The notes: a model not told the origin generated them from the letters alone. 5,783 nucleotides of DNA from an uncultured Collinsella sp. (GCA_934654585.1 CAKUGF010000041.1:1-5783), one strand, 5' to 3'; shown: positions 1 through 5,133, numbered from the stretch's first letter. Numbers and translations are program-made.

Positions 1-86
1 GGAGCTAGTTCCGCGTTGCGCTAGCTGCGGAAACGCGGTCTCCGTCCAGGCTGTTGCGTTGAGATTGAAAATCAACCTGATTAATT
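1..86. other. Left-edge intergenic DNA, no gene seen
   Basis: No convincing reading frame or RNA gene is visible. The stretch lies downstream of the minus-strand tRNA-Arg and beyond the last repeat unit. It contains two short interleaved inverted repeats, AGCTAG/CTAGCT and CCGCGTT/AACGCGG, within about the first 40 bases. These could fold but carry no T-rich tail that would make a clear terminator. Confidence 0.5.
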
Positions 87-208
87 GCTGCGCGGATCCG
101 CACCGGCTTCGCCCGCCTGCCGGCGTGCTCGCCCGCTCGCTAAAAACGCTCCGCGTTTTCTTCACGCTCGCGCCTCGACCGAGGTTCGAATCCATGCGGT
201 CTTTACGT

Positions 209-236
209 AAAAGAAAAGCCCCCGTTGCCGGAGGCT
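209..236 (-). terminator. Duplicated tRNA-Arg terminator (distal copy)
   Basis: On the minus strand an 8-bp stem AGCCTCCG/CGGGGGCT (one T-G pair) closes a GCAA tetraloop and is followed by TTTTCTTTT. It is an exact copy of the terminator directly behind tRNA-Arg at 399-426, carried along by the 190-bp duplication. It would act on transcripts that read through the first terminator. Confidence 0.8.
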
Positions 237-247
237 TCAAGTTCAAT

Positions 248-267
248 TGGTGCGGCGTATAGGATTC
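248..267 (-). pseudogene. tRNA-Arg 3'-end fragment, 20 nt
   Basis: These 20 bases are identical to the 3' end of the tRNA-Arg gene at 438-457: half of the T-loop, the T-stem 3' strand, the acceptor 3' strand, the discriminator A and encoded CCA. No 5' part of a tRNA is present, so it cannot be a functional tRNA. The breakpoint falls inside the T-loop, the region where many tyrosine integrases cross over in tRNA genes, although no integrase gene is visible here. Confidence 0.85.
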
Positions 268-276
268 CGCGCATCC

Positions 277-457
277 GCTGCGCGGATCCGCACCGGCTTC
301 GCCCGCCTGCCGGCGGACTCGCCCGCTCGCTACGGACGCTCCGCGTCCGCTTCACGCTCGCGCCTCGACCGAGGTTCGAATCCATGCGGTCTTTACGTAA
401 AAGAAAAGCCCCCGTTGCCGGAGGCTTCAAGTTCAATTGGTGCGGCGTATAGGATTC
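277..457 (-). repeat. tRNA-tail tandem repeat, Arg locus, proximal copy
   Basis: Second copy of the 190-bp-period unit; its right end is the 3' end of the real tRNA-Arg gene. Differences from the distal copy: two bases at 316-317, and the outer three pairs of the 7-bp hairpin, which reads CGGACGC-TCC-GCGTCCG here (333-349). All six changes in that hairpin keep pairing. Just outside the repeat boundary lies the full hairpin ATCCGC-TGC-GCGGAT (273-287), of which the distal copy keeps only the right arm. The inverted T-loop copy AGGTTCGAATCC is at 372-383. Confidence 0.85.
399..426 (-). terminator. tRNA-Arg intrinsic terminator
   Basis: Eight-base-pair stem (407-414 with 419-426), GCAA tetraloop, then TTTTCTTTT on the minus strand. 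It begins about 12 nt after the encoded CCA of tRNA-Arg, the right place for a single-gene tRNA transcript. Confidence 0.85.
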
Positions 458-514
458 GAACCTATGACGTTCTGATTCGTAGTCAGACCCTCTATCCAGC
501 TGAGGTAACGCCGC
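438..514 (-). tRNA. tRNA-Arg, anticodon ACG
   Basis: Complete 77-nt gene with encoded CCA. The minus strand starts GCGGCGT and pairs with ACGCCGC (7-bp acceptor), discriminator A, then CCA. The anticodon arm is TCTGA-CTACGAA-TCAGA, giving anticodon ACG; A34 would be edited to inosine to read CGU, CGC and CGA codons. The T-arm is ATAGG-TTCGAAT-CCTAT. A promoter lies just upstream and a terminator just downstream, so it looks like a monocistronic unit. Its last 20 nt are duplicated at 248-267. Confidence 0.97.
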
Positions 515-525
515 AGCGCAAGACA

Positions 526-555
526 TATAAAACCACTTTAGTTCATCAGAGTCAA
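526..555 (-). promoter_or_regulatory. Probable tRNA-Arg promoter
   Basis: On the minus strand a good -35 TTGACT (550-555) is followed after 18 bp by an AT-rich -10 region, TTTATA (526-531). Transcription would start a few bases before the tRNA 5' end at 514, as expected for a tRNA unit with a short leader. The -35 is convincing; the exact -10 register is not fixed (TTATAT and TATATG overlap it). Confidence 0.55.
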
Positions 556-594
556 GCACAATCTCAAACTTTTTTTCTCCTGGGCGTATTTACC

Positions 595-972
595 TCACGC
601 TGCTCCGCATACGCCAGCGCTCTCCGTGCGATCGATCGGTTTTTCGACCACGTCAAACTTGGCATCGAGTTCCCCAAGGAGTGAGCGGACCCGTTGAGCG
701 CAATCGTAATCAGCAAACGAAACACTCAGCATTCGAGCAACCTGGTTAGAAGTCCCGACTCCATAGAACCGCTCAAGTGCCGCAAGCCCCTCATGCGCCA
801 CAAATGTCTCGACCACATGTGGTGACTCCTCATAGCACCATTGCGTCAACGGCCCCTCGCTCGTCTGCCGAATCACCAAGCCACCCATGCCAGACGGCTC
901 GCACGTTACGAGTAGGTACTCTCCGCCTTCGTCGCTCTCGAACAAAACCACCCGCTCATCAAACAACTCCAT
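595..972 (-). CDS. Hypothetical acidic 125-residue protein
   Basis: I do not recognise this protein. It has 125 residues, is rich in Glu and Asp, has no signal peptide or membrane span, and appears cytosolic. Visible features are an N-terminal half that looks like beta strands (VVLFES, EYLLVTCE, GGLVIRQ), a central LAALERFYGVG helix-like segment, four cysteines (24, 46, 91, 122) without a CxxC pair, and a mixed-charge C-terminal part around RVRSLLGELDAKFDVVEKPIDR. The start ATG is supported by a purine-rich ribosome site, AAAGGGG, 5 nt upstream. No terminator is seen between its stop and the tRNA-Arg promoter about 40 bp on. A LexA-like palindrome lies about 60 bp upstream of the start. It could be a small immunity or stress-response protein, but nothing in the sequence shows that. 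Confidence 0.7.
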   Translation of the reverse strand: MELFDERVVLFESDEGGEYLLVTCEPSGMGGLVIRQTSEGPLTQWCYEESPHVVETFVAHEGLAALERFYGVGTSNQVARMLSVSFADYDCAQRVRSLLGELDAKFDVVEKPIDRTESAGVCGAA

Positions 973-1005
973 CGCATCCCCTTTCTCTCGCTCTTATCTA
1001 ACAAA

Positions 1006-1045
1006 AGCATAGCAGGTAGATGGCTGTATACAGAACAGTTGTTCG
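1006..1045 (-). promoter_or_regulatory. Promoter candidate with LexA-like box
   Basis: On the minus strand CGAAC-AACT-GTTCT (1032-1045) matches the Gram-positive/actinobacterial SOS box CGAAC-N4-GTTCG at 9 of 10 arm positions. It overlaps the poor -35 candidate TTCTGT (1030-1035), which is 18 bp from an extended -10, TGC-TATGCT (1006-1014). A second perfect palindrome, CTGTATACAG (1024-1033), overlaps the same site. A repressor bound here would block the promoter, so the gene at 595-972 may be damage-inducible. The box match is seen directly; the regulation is inferred. Confidence 0.45.
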
Positions 1046-1089
1046 TGTATTTCCTGTTGAGCTGTCCGCACACCATGGTATGAGTCGCA

Positions 1090-1125
1090 CGCATAAATAA
1101 GGGCGCCCCAGATAGGAGCGCCCTT
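1090..1125 (-). terminator. serS intrinsic terminator
   Basis: On the minus strand AAGGGCGC (1118-1125) pairs perfectly with GCGCCCTT (1099-1106) across an 11-nt loop, followed by TTATTTAT. It starts 22 bp after the serS stop codon. The plus-strand reading has no T-rich tail, so it serves serS. Confidence 0.8.
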
Positions 1126-1147
1126 GCAAATCGCCTATGCAGCTAGC

Positions 1148-2431
1148 CTACGCGACCGGCTCGATCTTCTCGAGGCCGCCCATGTAGGGACGCAAGACCT
1201 CGGGGATCGTGATGGAGCCGTCGGCGTTCTGGTAGTTCTCCAGAATGGCGGCCATGGTGCGGCCGGCCGGCAGACCGGAGCCGTTAAGGGTGTGCAGGTA
1301 GCGCGAACCCTTGAAGTTCTCGGGGTCGCGATACTTGATGTTGGCACGACGGGCCTGGAAATCGCCGCAGTTGGAGCAGGAGCTGATCTCCTTGTAGGCG
1401 TTGTAGCTCGGCAGCCAGACCTCGACATCGTAGGTCTGGCGAGCAGAGAAGCCCAGGTCGCCAGTGCACAGGCTGATTACGCGATAAGGAAGGCCAAGCT
1501 GCTGCAGCAGGTACTCGGCCTCGGCGGTCATGCTCTCGAGCTCCTCGTCGGACTCCTCCGGCTTGGCAAACTTGACCATCTCGACCTTGTCGAACTCGTG
1601 CTGGCGAATGATGCCGCGGGTGTCGCGACCAGCGGAGCCGGCCTCCTCACGGAAGCAAGGAGTGAAGGCGGTGTAGCGACGCGGCAGAGTGTCGGCGTCC
1701 AGAACCTCGCCGGCGTGCAGGTTGGTCAGCACGACCTCGGCGGTGGGGATCAGGAAGTTGTCGCCCGAGACGTGATAGGCGTCGTCCTCGAACTTGGGCA
1801 GCTGGCCCGTGCCGAACATGGTCTGACGCTTGACGACGATGGGCGGCCACCACTCCTTGAAGCCACGGCTGGTGTGCGTGTCCAGGAAGAAGTTGATGAG
1901 GGCGCGCTCCAGGCGGGCGCCGGCGCCACCGAGAACGGTGAAGCGGCTGCCGGAGAGCTTGTTGCCGCGTTCGAAGTCGAGGATGTCGAGATCGGTACCC
2001 AGATCCCAGTGCGGCTTAAAGTCGAAGTCGAACTCGCGCGGGGTGCCCCAACGACGGCGCTCGATGTTCTCGTCCTCGTCCTTACCGTACGGGGTGGCCT
2101 CGCACGGAATGTTGGGCAGGTGAGCCATGAAGTCGTACTGCTCCTGCTCGAGGGCAGAGCGGCGCTCGGCAAGACCGTCGATCTTCTCGTTGACGGCGCG
2201 CACGGCCTCCTTGGCGGCCTCGGCCTCGTCCTTCTTGCCCTCCTTCATCAGGGCGCCGATCTTCTTGGACTCGGCGTTACGCGTGGCCTGGAGCTCCTCG
2301 ACCTCGGTGATGACGGCACGGCGCTCGTCGTCGAGCTCAAAGAACTTCTCGCGATCCCAAGACGTCTGGCGATTGGCCATGGCGGTGTCGATGGCATCGG
2401 GGTTCTCGCGAACAAACTTGATATCAAGCAT
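1148..2431 (-). CDS. serS: Serine--tRNA ligase (seryl-tRNA synthetase)
   Basis: Cytosolic homodimeric class II synthetase that activates serine with ATP and charges tRNA-Ser (and tRNA-Sec where present). The 427-residue length is normal for the bacterial family. Residues 1-110 form the tRNA-binding antiparallel coiled coil, with a charged helical hairpin around 30-100 ([20 protein letters not shown]). The catalytic domain follows: motif 1 region around 160-184 ([21 protein letters not shown]), the serine-site TAE at 230-232, motif 2 at 260-285 with [14 protein letters not shown], and motif 3 at 383-401 with [19 protein letters not shown] and its conserved Arg-391. The start ATG has a strong GGAGG site 5 nt upstream. 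The leader is too short (about 110 bp to the next gene) for a T-box riboswitch, which controls serS in many Firmicutes. It is monocistronic: its own terminator follows and a divergent gene precedes it. Confidence 0.98.
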   Translation of the reverse strand: MLDIKFVRENPDAIDTAMANRQTSWDREKFFELDDERRAVITEVEELQATRNAESKKIGALMKEGKKDEAEAAKEAVRAVNEKIDGLAERRSALEQEQYDFMAHLPNIPCEATPYGKDEDENIERRRWGTPREFDFDFKPHWDLGTDLDILDFERGNKLSGSRFTVLGGAGARLERALINFFLDTHTSRGFKEWWPPIVVKRQTMFGTGQLPKFEDDAYHVSGDNFLIPTAEVVLTNLHAGEVLDADTLPRRYTAFTPCFREEAGSAGRDTRGIIRQHEFDKVEMVKFAKPEESDEELESMTAEAEYLLQQLGLPYRVISLCTGDLGFSARQTYDVEVWLPSYNAYKEISSCSNCGDFQARRANIKYRDPENFKGSRYLHTLNGSGLPAGRTMAAILENYQNADGSITIPEVLRPYMGGLEKIEPVA

Positions 2432-2460
2432 TAGATCCTCCGGCGATATACATTCCAGTT

Positions 2461-2499
2461 AGGTTGCAACCTTGTACATGTATGGGCAAGTATATACTT
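2461..2499. promoter_or_regulatory. Palindromic divergent promoter region, serS / small membrane gene
   Basis: Three perfect palindromes sit within 39 bp: AGGTTGCAACCT (2461-2472), TACATGTA (2475-2482) and AAGTATATACTT (2488-2499). The last contains TATACT on both strands and could supply the -10 for both divergent genes. On the plus strand TTGTAC lies 15 bp before it; on the minus strand TTGGGT lies 18 bp before it. Neither -35 is strong, so the promoter assignment is tentative. The 12-bp AGGTTGCAACCT is a candidate operator. Confidence 0.4.
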
Positions 2500-2542
2500 A
2501 TGAGCGTTTACGACCCAACTCAACTACGCAAGAAGGCACCTA

Positions 2543-2716
2543 ATGGACGCAGTTTTTTCCTTTTTGTTTGGCACCACCACCGGTTTTGCCGTTCTTTTTG
2601 GCGGCGGTATCCTGCTTTTTGCGATCCTCGCCTTTGTGCTAGAGAAGCGCACCCATAAGATGTACGTCGACCGCGGCCCCAAGTCCGAGGACGAGGACGA
2701 CAGCTTCTGGGACTAA
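2543..2716 (+). CDS. Small single-span membrane protein, 57 residues
   Basis: An ATG frame of 57 residues, below the usual length cut-off of gene finders. It starts MDAVFSFLFGTTTGFAVLFG, continues with one hydrophobic segment up to about residue 33 (GGILLFAILAFVL), then a basic patch EKRTHK at 34-39 that should stay in the cytosol, and a strongly acidic tail ending SEDEDDSFWD. This predicts N-out/C-in topology by the positive-inside rule. AGAAGG lies 6 nt before the ATG as ribosome site. A very strong terminator follows 52 bp after the stop, and a divergent promoter region lies upstream, so it has its own transcription unit. I do not recognise the family. Codon use is GC-rich at third positions like its neighbours. 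Its TAA stop is the first part of a REP-like repeat. Confidence 0.8.
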   Translation: MDAVFSFLFGTTTGFAVLFGGGILLFAILAFVLEKRTHKMYVDRGPKSEDEDDSFWD

Positions 2717-2754
2717 CCTGCCAAAAAGGGACAGGTTTATTTTGGTCGGTTTTA
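2715..2754 (+). repeat. REP-like repeat, copy A
   Basis: A 40-bp sequence: AACCTG, then a 25-bp core CCAAAA-AGGGACAGGTTTA-TTTTGG, then TCGGTTTTA. Copy B at 2837-2876 has the same flanks in the same orientation, but the 25-bp core (13-bp centre plus CCAAAA/TTTTGG arms) is inverted. The repeat begins inside the TAA stop of the preceding small gene. It resembles the REP/BIME class mobilised by REP-associated tyrosine transposases, by structure rather than by a confirmed family match. Confidence 0.75.
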
Positions 2755-2768
2755 TCTGGGCAAACGCG

Positions 2769-2811
2769 AGCGCCCCGCAACTGGAATTGAGCCAGTTGCG
2801 GGGCGCTTTTT
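2769..2811 (+). terminator. Very strong terminator of the small membrane gene
   Basis: A perfect 16-bp stem, AGCGCCCCGCAACTGG (2769-2784) with its complement (2792-2807), closes a 7-nt loop and is followed by TTTTTACT on the plus strand. On the minus strand the hairpin is followed by CGCGTTTG, so termination should be mainly for plus-strand transcripts. It also separates this gene from convergent proC. Confidence 0.9.
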
Positions 2812-2814
2812 ACT

Positions 2815-2863
2815 AAAGGGACAAAACCGCAGGAAAAACCTGCCAAAATAAACCTGTCCCTTT
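2815..2863 (-). terminator. Possible proC terminator hairpin inside the REP pair
   Basis: AAAGGGACA (2815-2823) is complementary to TGTCCCTTT (2855-2863), and between them GCAGG-AAAAA-CCTGC (2829-2843) forms a nested hairpin. On the minus strand this lies just after the proC stop. The tail (TAG after TTT) is weak, so termination is uncertain; it may simply be part of the repeat structure. The left arm is a partial third copy of the REP core. Confidence 0.35.
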
Positions 2864-2876
2864 TTGGTCGGTTTTA
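2837..2876 (-). repeat. REP-like repeat, copy B (core inverted)
   Basis: The flanks AACCTG and TCGGTTTTA are as in copy A, but the 25-bp core is the exact reverse complement of the copy A core with no mismatch. Its last three bases, TTA, are the complement of the proC TAA stop codon. Both convergent genes therefore end inside a REP-like repeat. Confidence 0.75.
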
Positions 2877-3644
2877 CTGGAGCGTGGCGTCGATGGCCTT
2901 GACCAGAGCGCTGCGCATGCCGGCGTCCTCGAGCGCGACGACGCCCTTGATGGTGGCGCCACCGGGCGAACACACGGCGTCCTTCATGGCGGCGGGATGC
3001 TGGCCGGTTGCCAGCTGCAGCTTTGCCGTACCCAGCGCCATCTGGCTTACGATGCGATAGGCATCGGCGCGCGGAATACCGTGTTTGACGGCCGCATCGC
3101 CCAGAGCCTCAATCGCCATGGCGACAAACGCCGGCGCGCAACCGCCCACGGTGCCGCCCACAAACAGCAGGTTCGTATCGAGCTCGACCACCGTACCGAG
3201 CTTGCCAAGCAGATCGAGCACCGTGGCGCGCTGCTCGCCGTTGAGCGTCGAGATCTTCTCGCAGGCGATAACGCCCTCGCCCACCGAAACCGGCGTGTTG
3301 GGCACCGTCGAGATGTGCGCGACGCCCGGCAGGACCTGTTCCCACTTGGCGCTATCCCAAGTCCAGGCGACCGAGAGAACGACCTTGTCGCCAAGGGCGT
3401 CCTTCAGCGGAGCGAACACCTTCTCGATCATGTACGGCTTGACCGCAGCGACCACGATATCGGACGCGGCAACGACCTCGGCCGCATCGCGGCAGGCGGT
3501 CATGCCGCGCGCCTCACAGCGTTCGACTAGGGCGTCGTAGCGGCCCGCGCAGGCGCACATGTCACCCGCGGCCACGCCGGCAGCGATCCATCCATCGGCC
3601 ATAGCGCTCGCCATATTGCCAAAACCGACAAATCCGATTTTCAT
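2874..3644 (-). CDS. proC: Pyrroline-5-carboxylate reductase
   Basis: Cytosolic enzyme for the last step of proline synthesis: NAD(P)H-dependent reduction of 1-pyrroline-5-carboxylate to L-proline. Length 256 residues, slightly shorter than the usual 265-275. The N-terminal Rossmann domain has the dinucleotide loop GFGNMASAM (7-15) and the AAVKPY segment (66-71); PNTPVSVGEG at 115-124 is the conserved linker region. The C-terminal dimerisation and substrate domain has the family signature KDAVCSPGGATIKGV (221-235), with the conserved SPGGAT as in human PYCR1, then LEDAGMRSALVKAI. One oddity: the usual S-x-AAG motif after the Rossmann fold reads SVAWT (91-95). The ATG has AGAGGA 9 nt upstream. 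It follows rlmH by 73 bp with no clear terminator, so it is probably the last gene of an SPFH-rlmH-proC operon. Confidence 0.96.
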   Translation of the reverse strand: MKIGFVGFGNMASAMADGWIAAGVAAGDMCACAGRYDALVERCEARGMTACRDAAEVVAASDIVVAAVKPYMIEKVFAPLKDALGDKVVLSVAWTWDSAKWEQVLPGVAHISTVPNTPVSVGEGVIACEKISTLNGEQRATVLDLLGKLGTVVELDTNLLFVGGTVGGCAPAFVAMAIEALGDAAVKHGIPRADAYRIVSQMALGTAKLQLATGQHPAAMKDAVCSPGGATIKGVVALEDAGMRSALVKAIDATLQ

Positions 3645-3717
3645 ATCACGTAGTCCTCTCAGATGCGTTCCTCAAAACGAAAGCCATTGTCCCACGCCAT
3701 TGTTTCGTATTGCCAAC
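3645..3717 (-). other. proC leader / rlmH-proC spacer
   Basis: The spacer contains a direct repeat of GCCATTGT (3683-3690 and 3696-3703) enclosed by the short inverted repeat ACGAAA/TTTCGT (3677-3682, 3703-3708). No T-run follows, so it is not a convincing terminator. No clear -35/-10 pair is seen for a separate proC promoter. It may be a regulatory site or chance. Confidence 0.3.
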
Positions 3718-4188
3718 CTATTTGTGATACGGCTCGCCACGGCTGATCTTGCAGGCGCGGTAAATCTGCTCTAGCAGCACCACGCGGGCCAAGTTATGCG
3801 GCAAGGTAATGCGTCCAAAGCTAAGCATCTCGTCGGCGCGTGCACGCACCTCATCGCTCACGCCGTCCGAGCCGCCGATCACAAAGGCAATGTCGCTGCT
3901 GCCTCGCAGCATGAGGTCATCGAGACGCGCTGAGAGTTCCTCGCTCGAGCGCTCCTTGCCCTCGATAGCGAGCAGGATCACATGTGCTCGAGTCGGCAGA
4001 GCGGCAAGAATCGCCGCACCCTCTTTGTCGCGCGCGGCGTCCACGCCACCCGCCTTAGCTGGATCGATATCGGCGACCTCGCGCATATCCACCTTGGCAT
4101 AGGCGCCCAAACGCTTGGTGTACTCGGCGCACGCGTCCTTCCAAAAGCGCTCTTTGAGCTTGCCAACACAAACGACGGTGTACTTCAC
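3718..4188 (-). CDS. rlmH: 23S rRNA pseudouridine-1915 N3-methyltransferase
   Basis: RlmH (YbeA) is a small SPOUT-class methyltransferase that uses S-adenosylmethionine to methylate pseudouridine 1915 in helix 69 of 23S rRNA in the assembled 70S ribosome. Its 156 residues match the family length of about 155-160. Seen: N-terminal KYTVVCVGKLKERFW, the knot-forming FVIGGSDGVSDEV (102-114), and the C-terminal hallmark LPHNLARVVLLEQIYRACK followed by ISRGEPYHK to the last residue; the latter two form the trefoil knot and cofactor pocket. The start is GTG, supported by AAAGGAG 9 nt upstream within the end of the preceding gene. The gap to that gene's stop is only 6 nt, indicating co-transcription and possibly translational coupling. 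Confidence 0.97.
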   Translation of the reverse strand: MKYTVVCVGKLKERFWKDACAEYTKRLGAYAKVDMREVADIDPAKAGGVDAARDKEGAAILAALPTRAHVILLAIEGKERSSEELSARLDDLMLRGSSDIAFVIGGSDGVSDEVRARADEMLSFGRITLPHNLARVVLLEQIYRACKISRGEPYHK

Positions 4189-4194
4189 GCGCGT

Positions 4195-5133
4195 CTACTC
4201 CTTTGACTCGTTCTGAACCTTACCGGCAGCCAGCATCTGCTCGAACATAGAGGCCGACTGCGAGAAGTCGCTCGGCAACACGACCGTCGAGTTTTTGCCC
4301 GTACGTGCGAACTCCGTCATCATCTCCGTCCACTGCGTAAACATGAACAGCTGGTTGGCCTCGTCGTTGCCAACACCTGTCTCCTGGATGATCTCGAGCG
4401 AGTCCTTGATACCCAGCGCGATTGCCTTGCGTTGGTTGGCGATGCCCTCGCCCGCCTTTTCCATGGCTTCAGCCTCGGCGGTCGCCTCGGTCACTCGCTT
4501 AATGCGGTCGGCCTCGGCGAGCTCTTGCGCCGCAGCGCGCTTGCGCTGGGCGGCGTTGATGTCGTTCATGGAGTTCTCGACCTCGGTCGGCAGCGCAATC
4601 TTGGTGATGAGCGTCGAGACGAGGGTGAAGCCGTAGGCGGCCATCTGCTCGGACACGGTAGCGTTGACATCCTTGGCGATGTCATCCTTCTTGGCAAAGA
4701 CCTCGTCGAGTGTGTAGACGGGAATCGAAGAGCGCAGGGCGTCGGTGATGAAGTCGCGCATCTGGTCGACGGGCTCCTGCAGCATATAGTAGCTCTTGTA
4801 GATGCCCGAATCCGCCGGGCCAGCGCCCATGTCATAGCTCACATGGTACTGGGCCGAGACCTCGAGGCCGATGGTCACATTGTCCTGAGTCTTAACGTCG
4901 ATACCAAAACCGTTTTTCATGGTACGCAGACTCACCGTGGCGGCCTTGCGGTCGATTACGGGCACCTTCATATGGAAGCCGGCATTGACGATACGGTTGA
5001 ATTTACCCAAACGCTCGATAATCACGGCGTGTTGCTGCTCGACAACGTAGCAGGCGTTGGGAAGCAGCAGCAACAGGATGATGATGGGAATCAAAAGACT
5101 GGTAAGGGCGGCGATGATACCGGAAAACAGCAT
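4195..5133 (-). CDS. SPFH-domain membrane protein (stomatin/prohibitin/HIR type)
   Basis: 312-residue protein of the SPFH (band 7) superfamily, which forms large membrane-anchored oligomers that scaffold membrane domains or control proteases. A hydrophobic N-terminal anchor at about 3-25 (IIALL-rich) is followed by the SPFH domain, about 26-185: ACYVVEQQHAVIIERLGKF, GFHMKVPVIDRKA, DVKTQDNVTIGLEVSAQYHV and LITKIALPTEVENSMND. A charged Ala/Glu-rich coiled coil covers about 187-235 (AAQRKRAAAQELAEADRIKR). The C-terminal part has the family's oligomerisation segment ending NSTVVLP at 281-287. I chose the ATG at 5133 because AGAGGAGAG lies directly before it; an in-frame GTG 21 bp upstream would put that ribosome site inside the gene. 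It precedes rlmH by 6 nt. Closest subgroup by sequence feel is the hypersensitive-induced-response-like proteins. The specific partner is unknown. Confidence 0.9.
   Translation of the reverse strand: MLFSGIIAALTSLLIPIIILLLLLPNACYVVEQQHAVIIERLGKFNRIVNAGFHMKVPVIDRKAATVSLRTMKNGFGIDVKTQDNVTIGLEVSAQYHVSYDMGAGPADSGIYKSYYMLQEPVDQMRDFITDALRSSIPVYTLDEVFAKKDDIAKDVNATVSEQMAAYGFTLVSTLITKIALPTEVENSMNDINAAQRKRAAAQELAEADRIKRVTEATAEAEAMEKAGEGIANQRKAIALGIKDSLEIIQETGVGNDEANQLFMFTQWTEMMTEFARTGKNSTVVLPSDFSQSASMFEQMLAAGKVQNESKE

Larger units (their letters stand above)
87..267 (-). repeat. tRNA-tail tandem repeat, Arg locus, distal copy
   Basis: This 181-bp unit matches 277-457 at a fixed offset of 190 bp with only 8 differences. 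Read on the minus strand (the direction of tRNA transcription) it holds: the last 20 nt of tRNA-Arg including CCA, a terminator hairpin, an inverted copy of the tRNA T-loop (182-193), a 7-bp hairpin AAAACGC-TCC-GCGTTTT (143-159), a GC-rich stretch that can pair CCGGC with GCCGG, and the right half only (GCGGAT, 92-97) of a hairpin that is complete in the other copy. The unit is therefore truncated at its far end. Its architecture matches the tail of tRNA-Leu at the other end of the window. I infer a structured repeat that grows behind tRNA genes; its function is unknown. Confidence 0.85.

Noticed and set aside
87..457. CRISPR array
   Set aside because: Only two units with a 190-bp period and structured, near-identical content; there are no short repeats separated by unique spacers.
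203..559. A 118-codon minus-strand frame across tRNA-Arg and its tail
   Set aside because: It spans the tRNA promoter, the tRNA gene and a terminator, so it cannot be a real gene; the frame stays open because the repeats are GC-rich.
1124..2434. A 436-codon open frame on the plus strand opposite serS
   Set aside because: It is the antisense shadow of serS in GC-rich DNA, full of Leu/Val/Gly/Ala low-complexity sequence, with no ribosome site and no family resemblance.
2432..2542. T-box riboswitch upstream of serS
   Set aside because: The 111-bp region is too short for the stem I to antiterminator architecture and contains no T-box sequence or terminator before the start.
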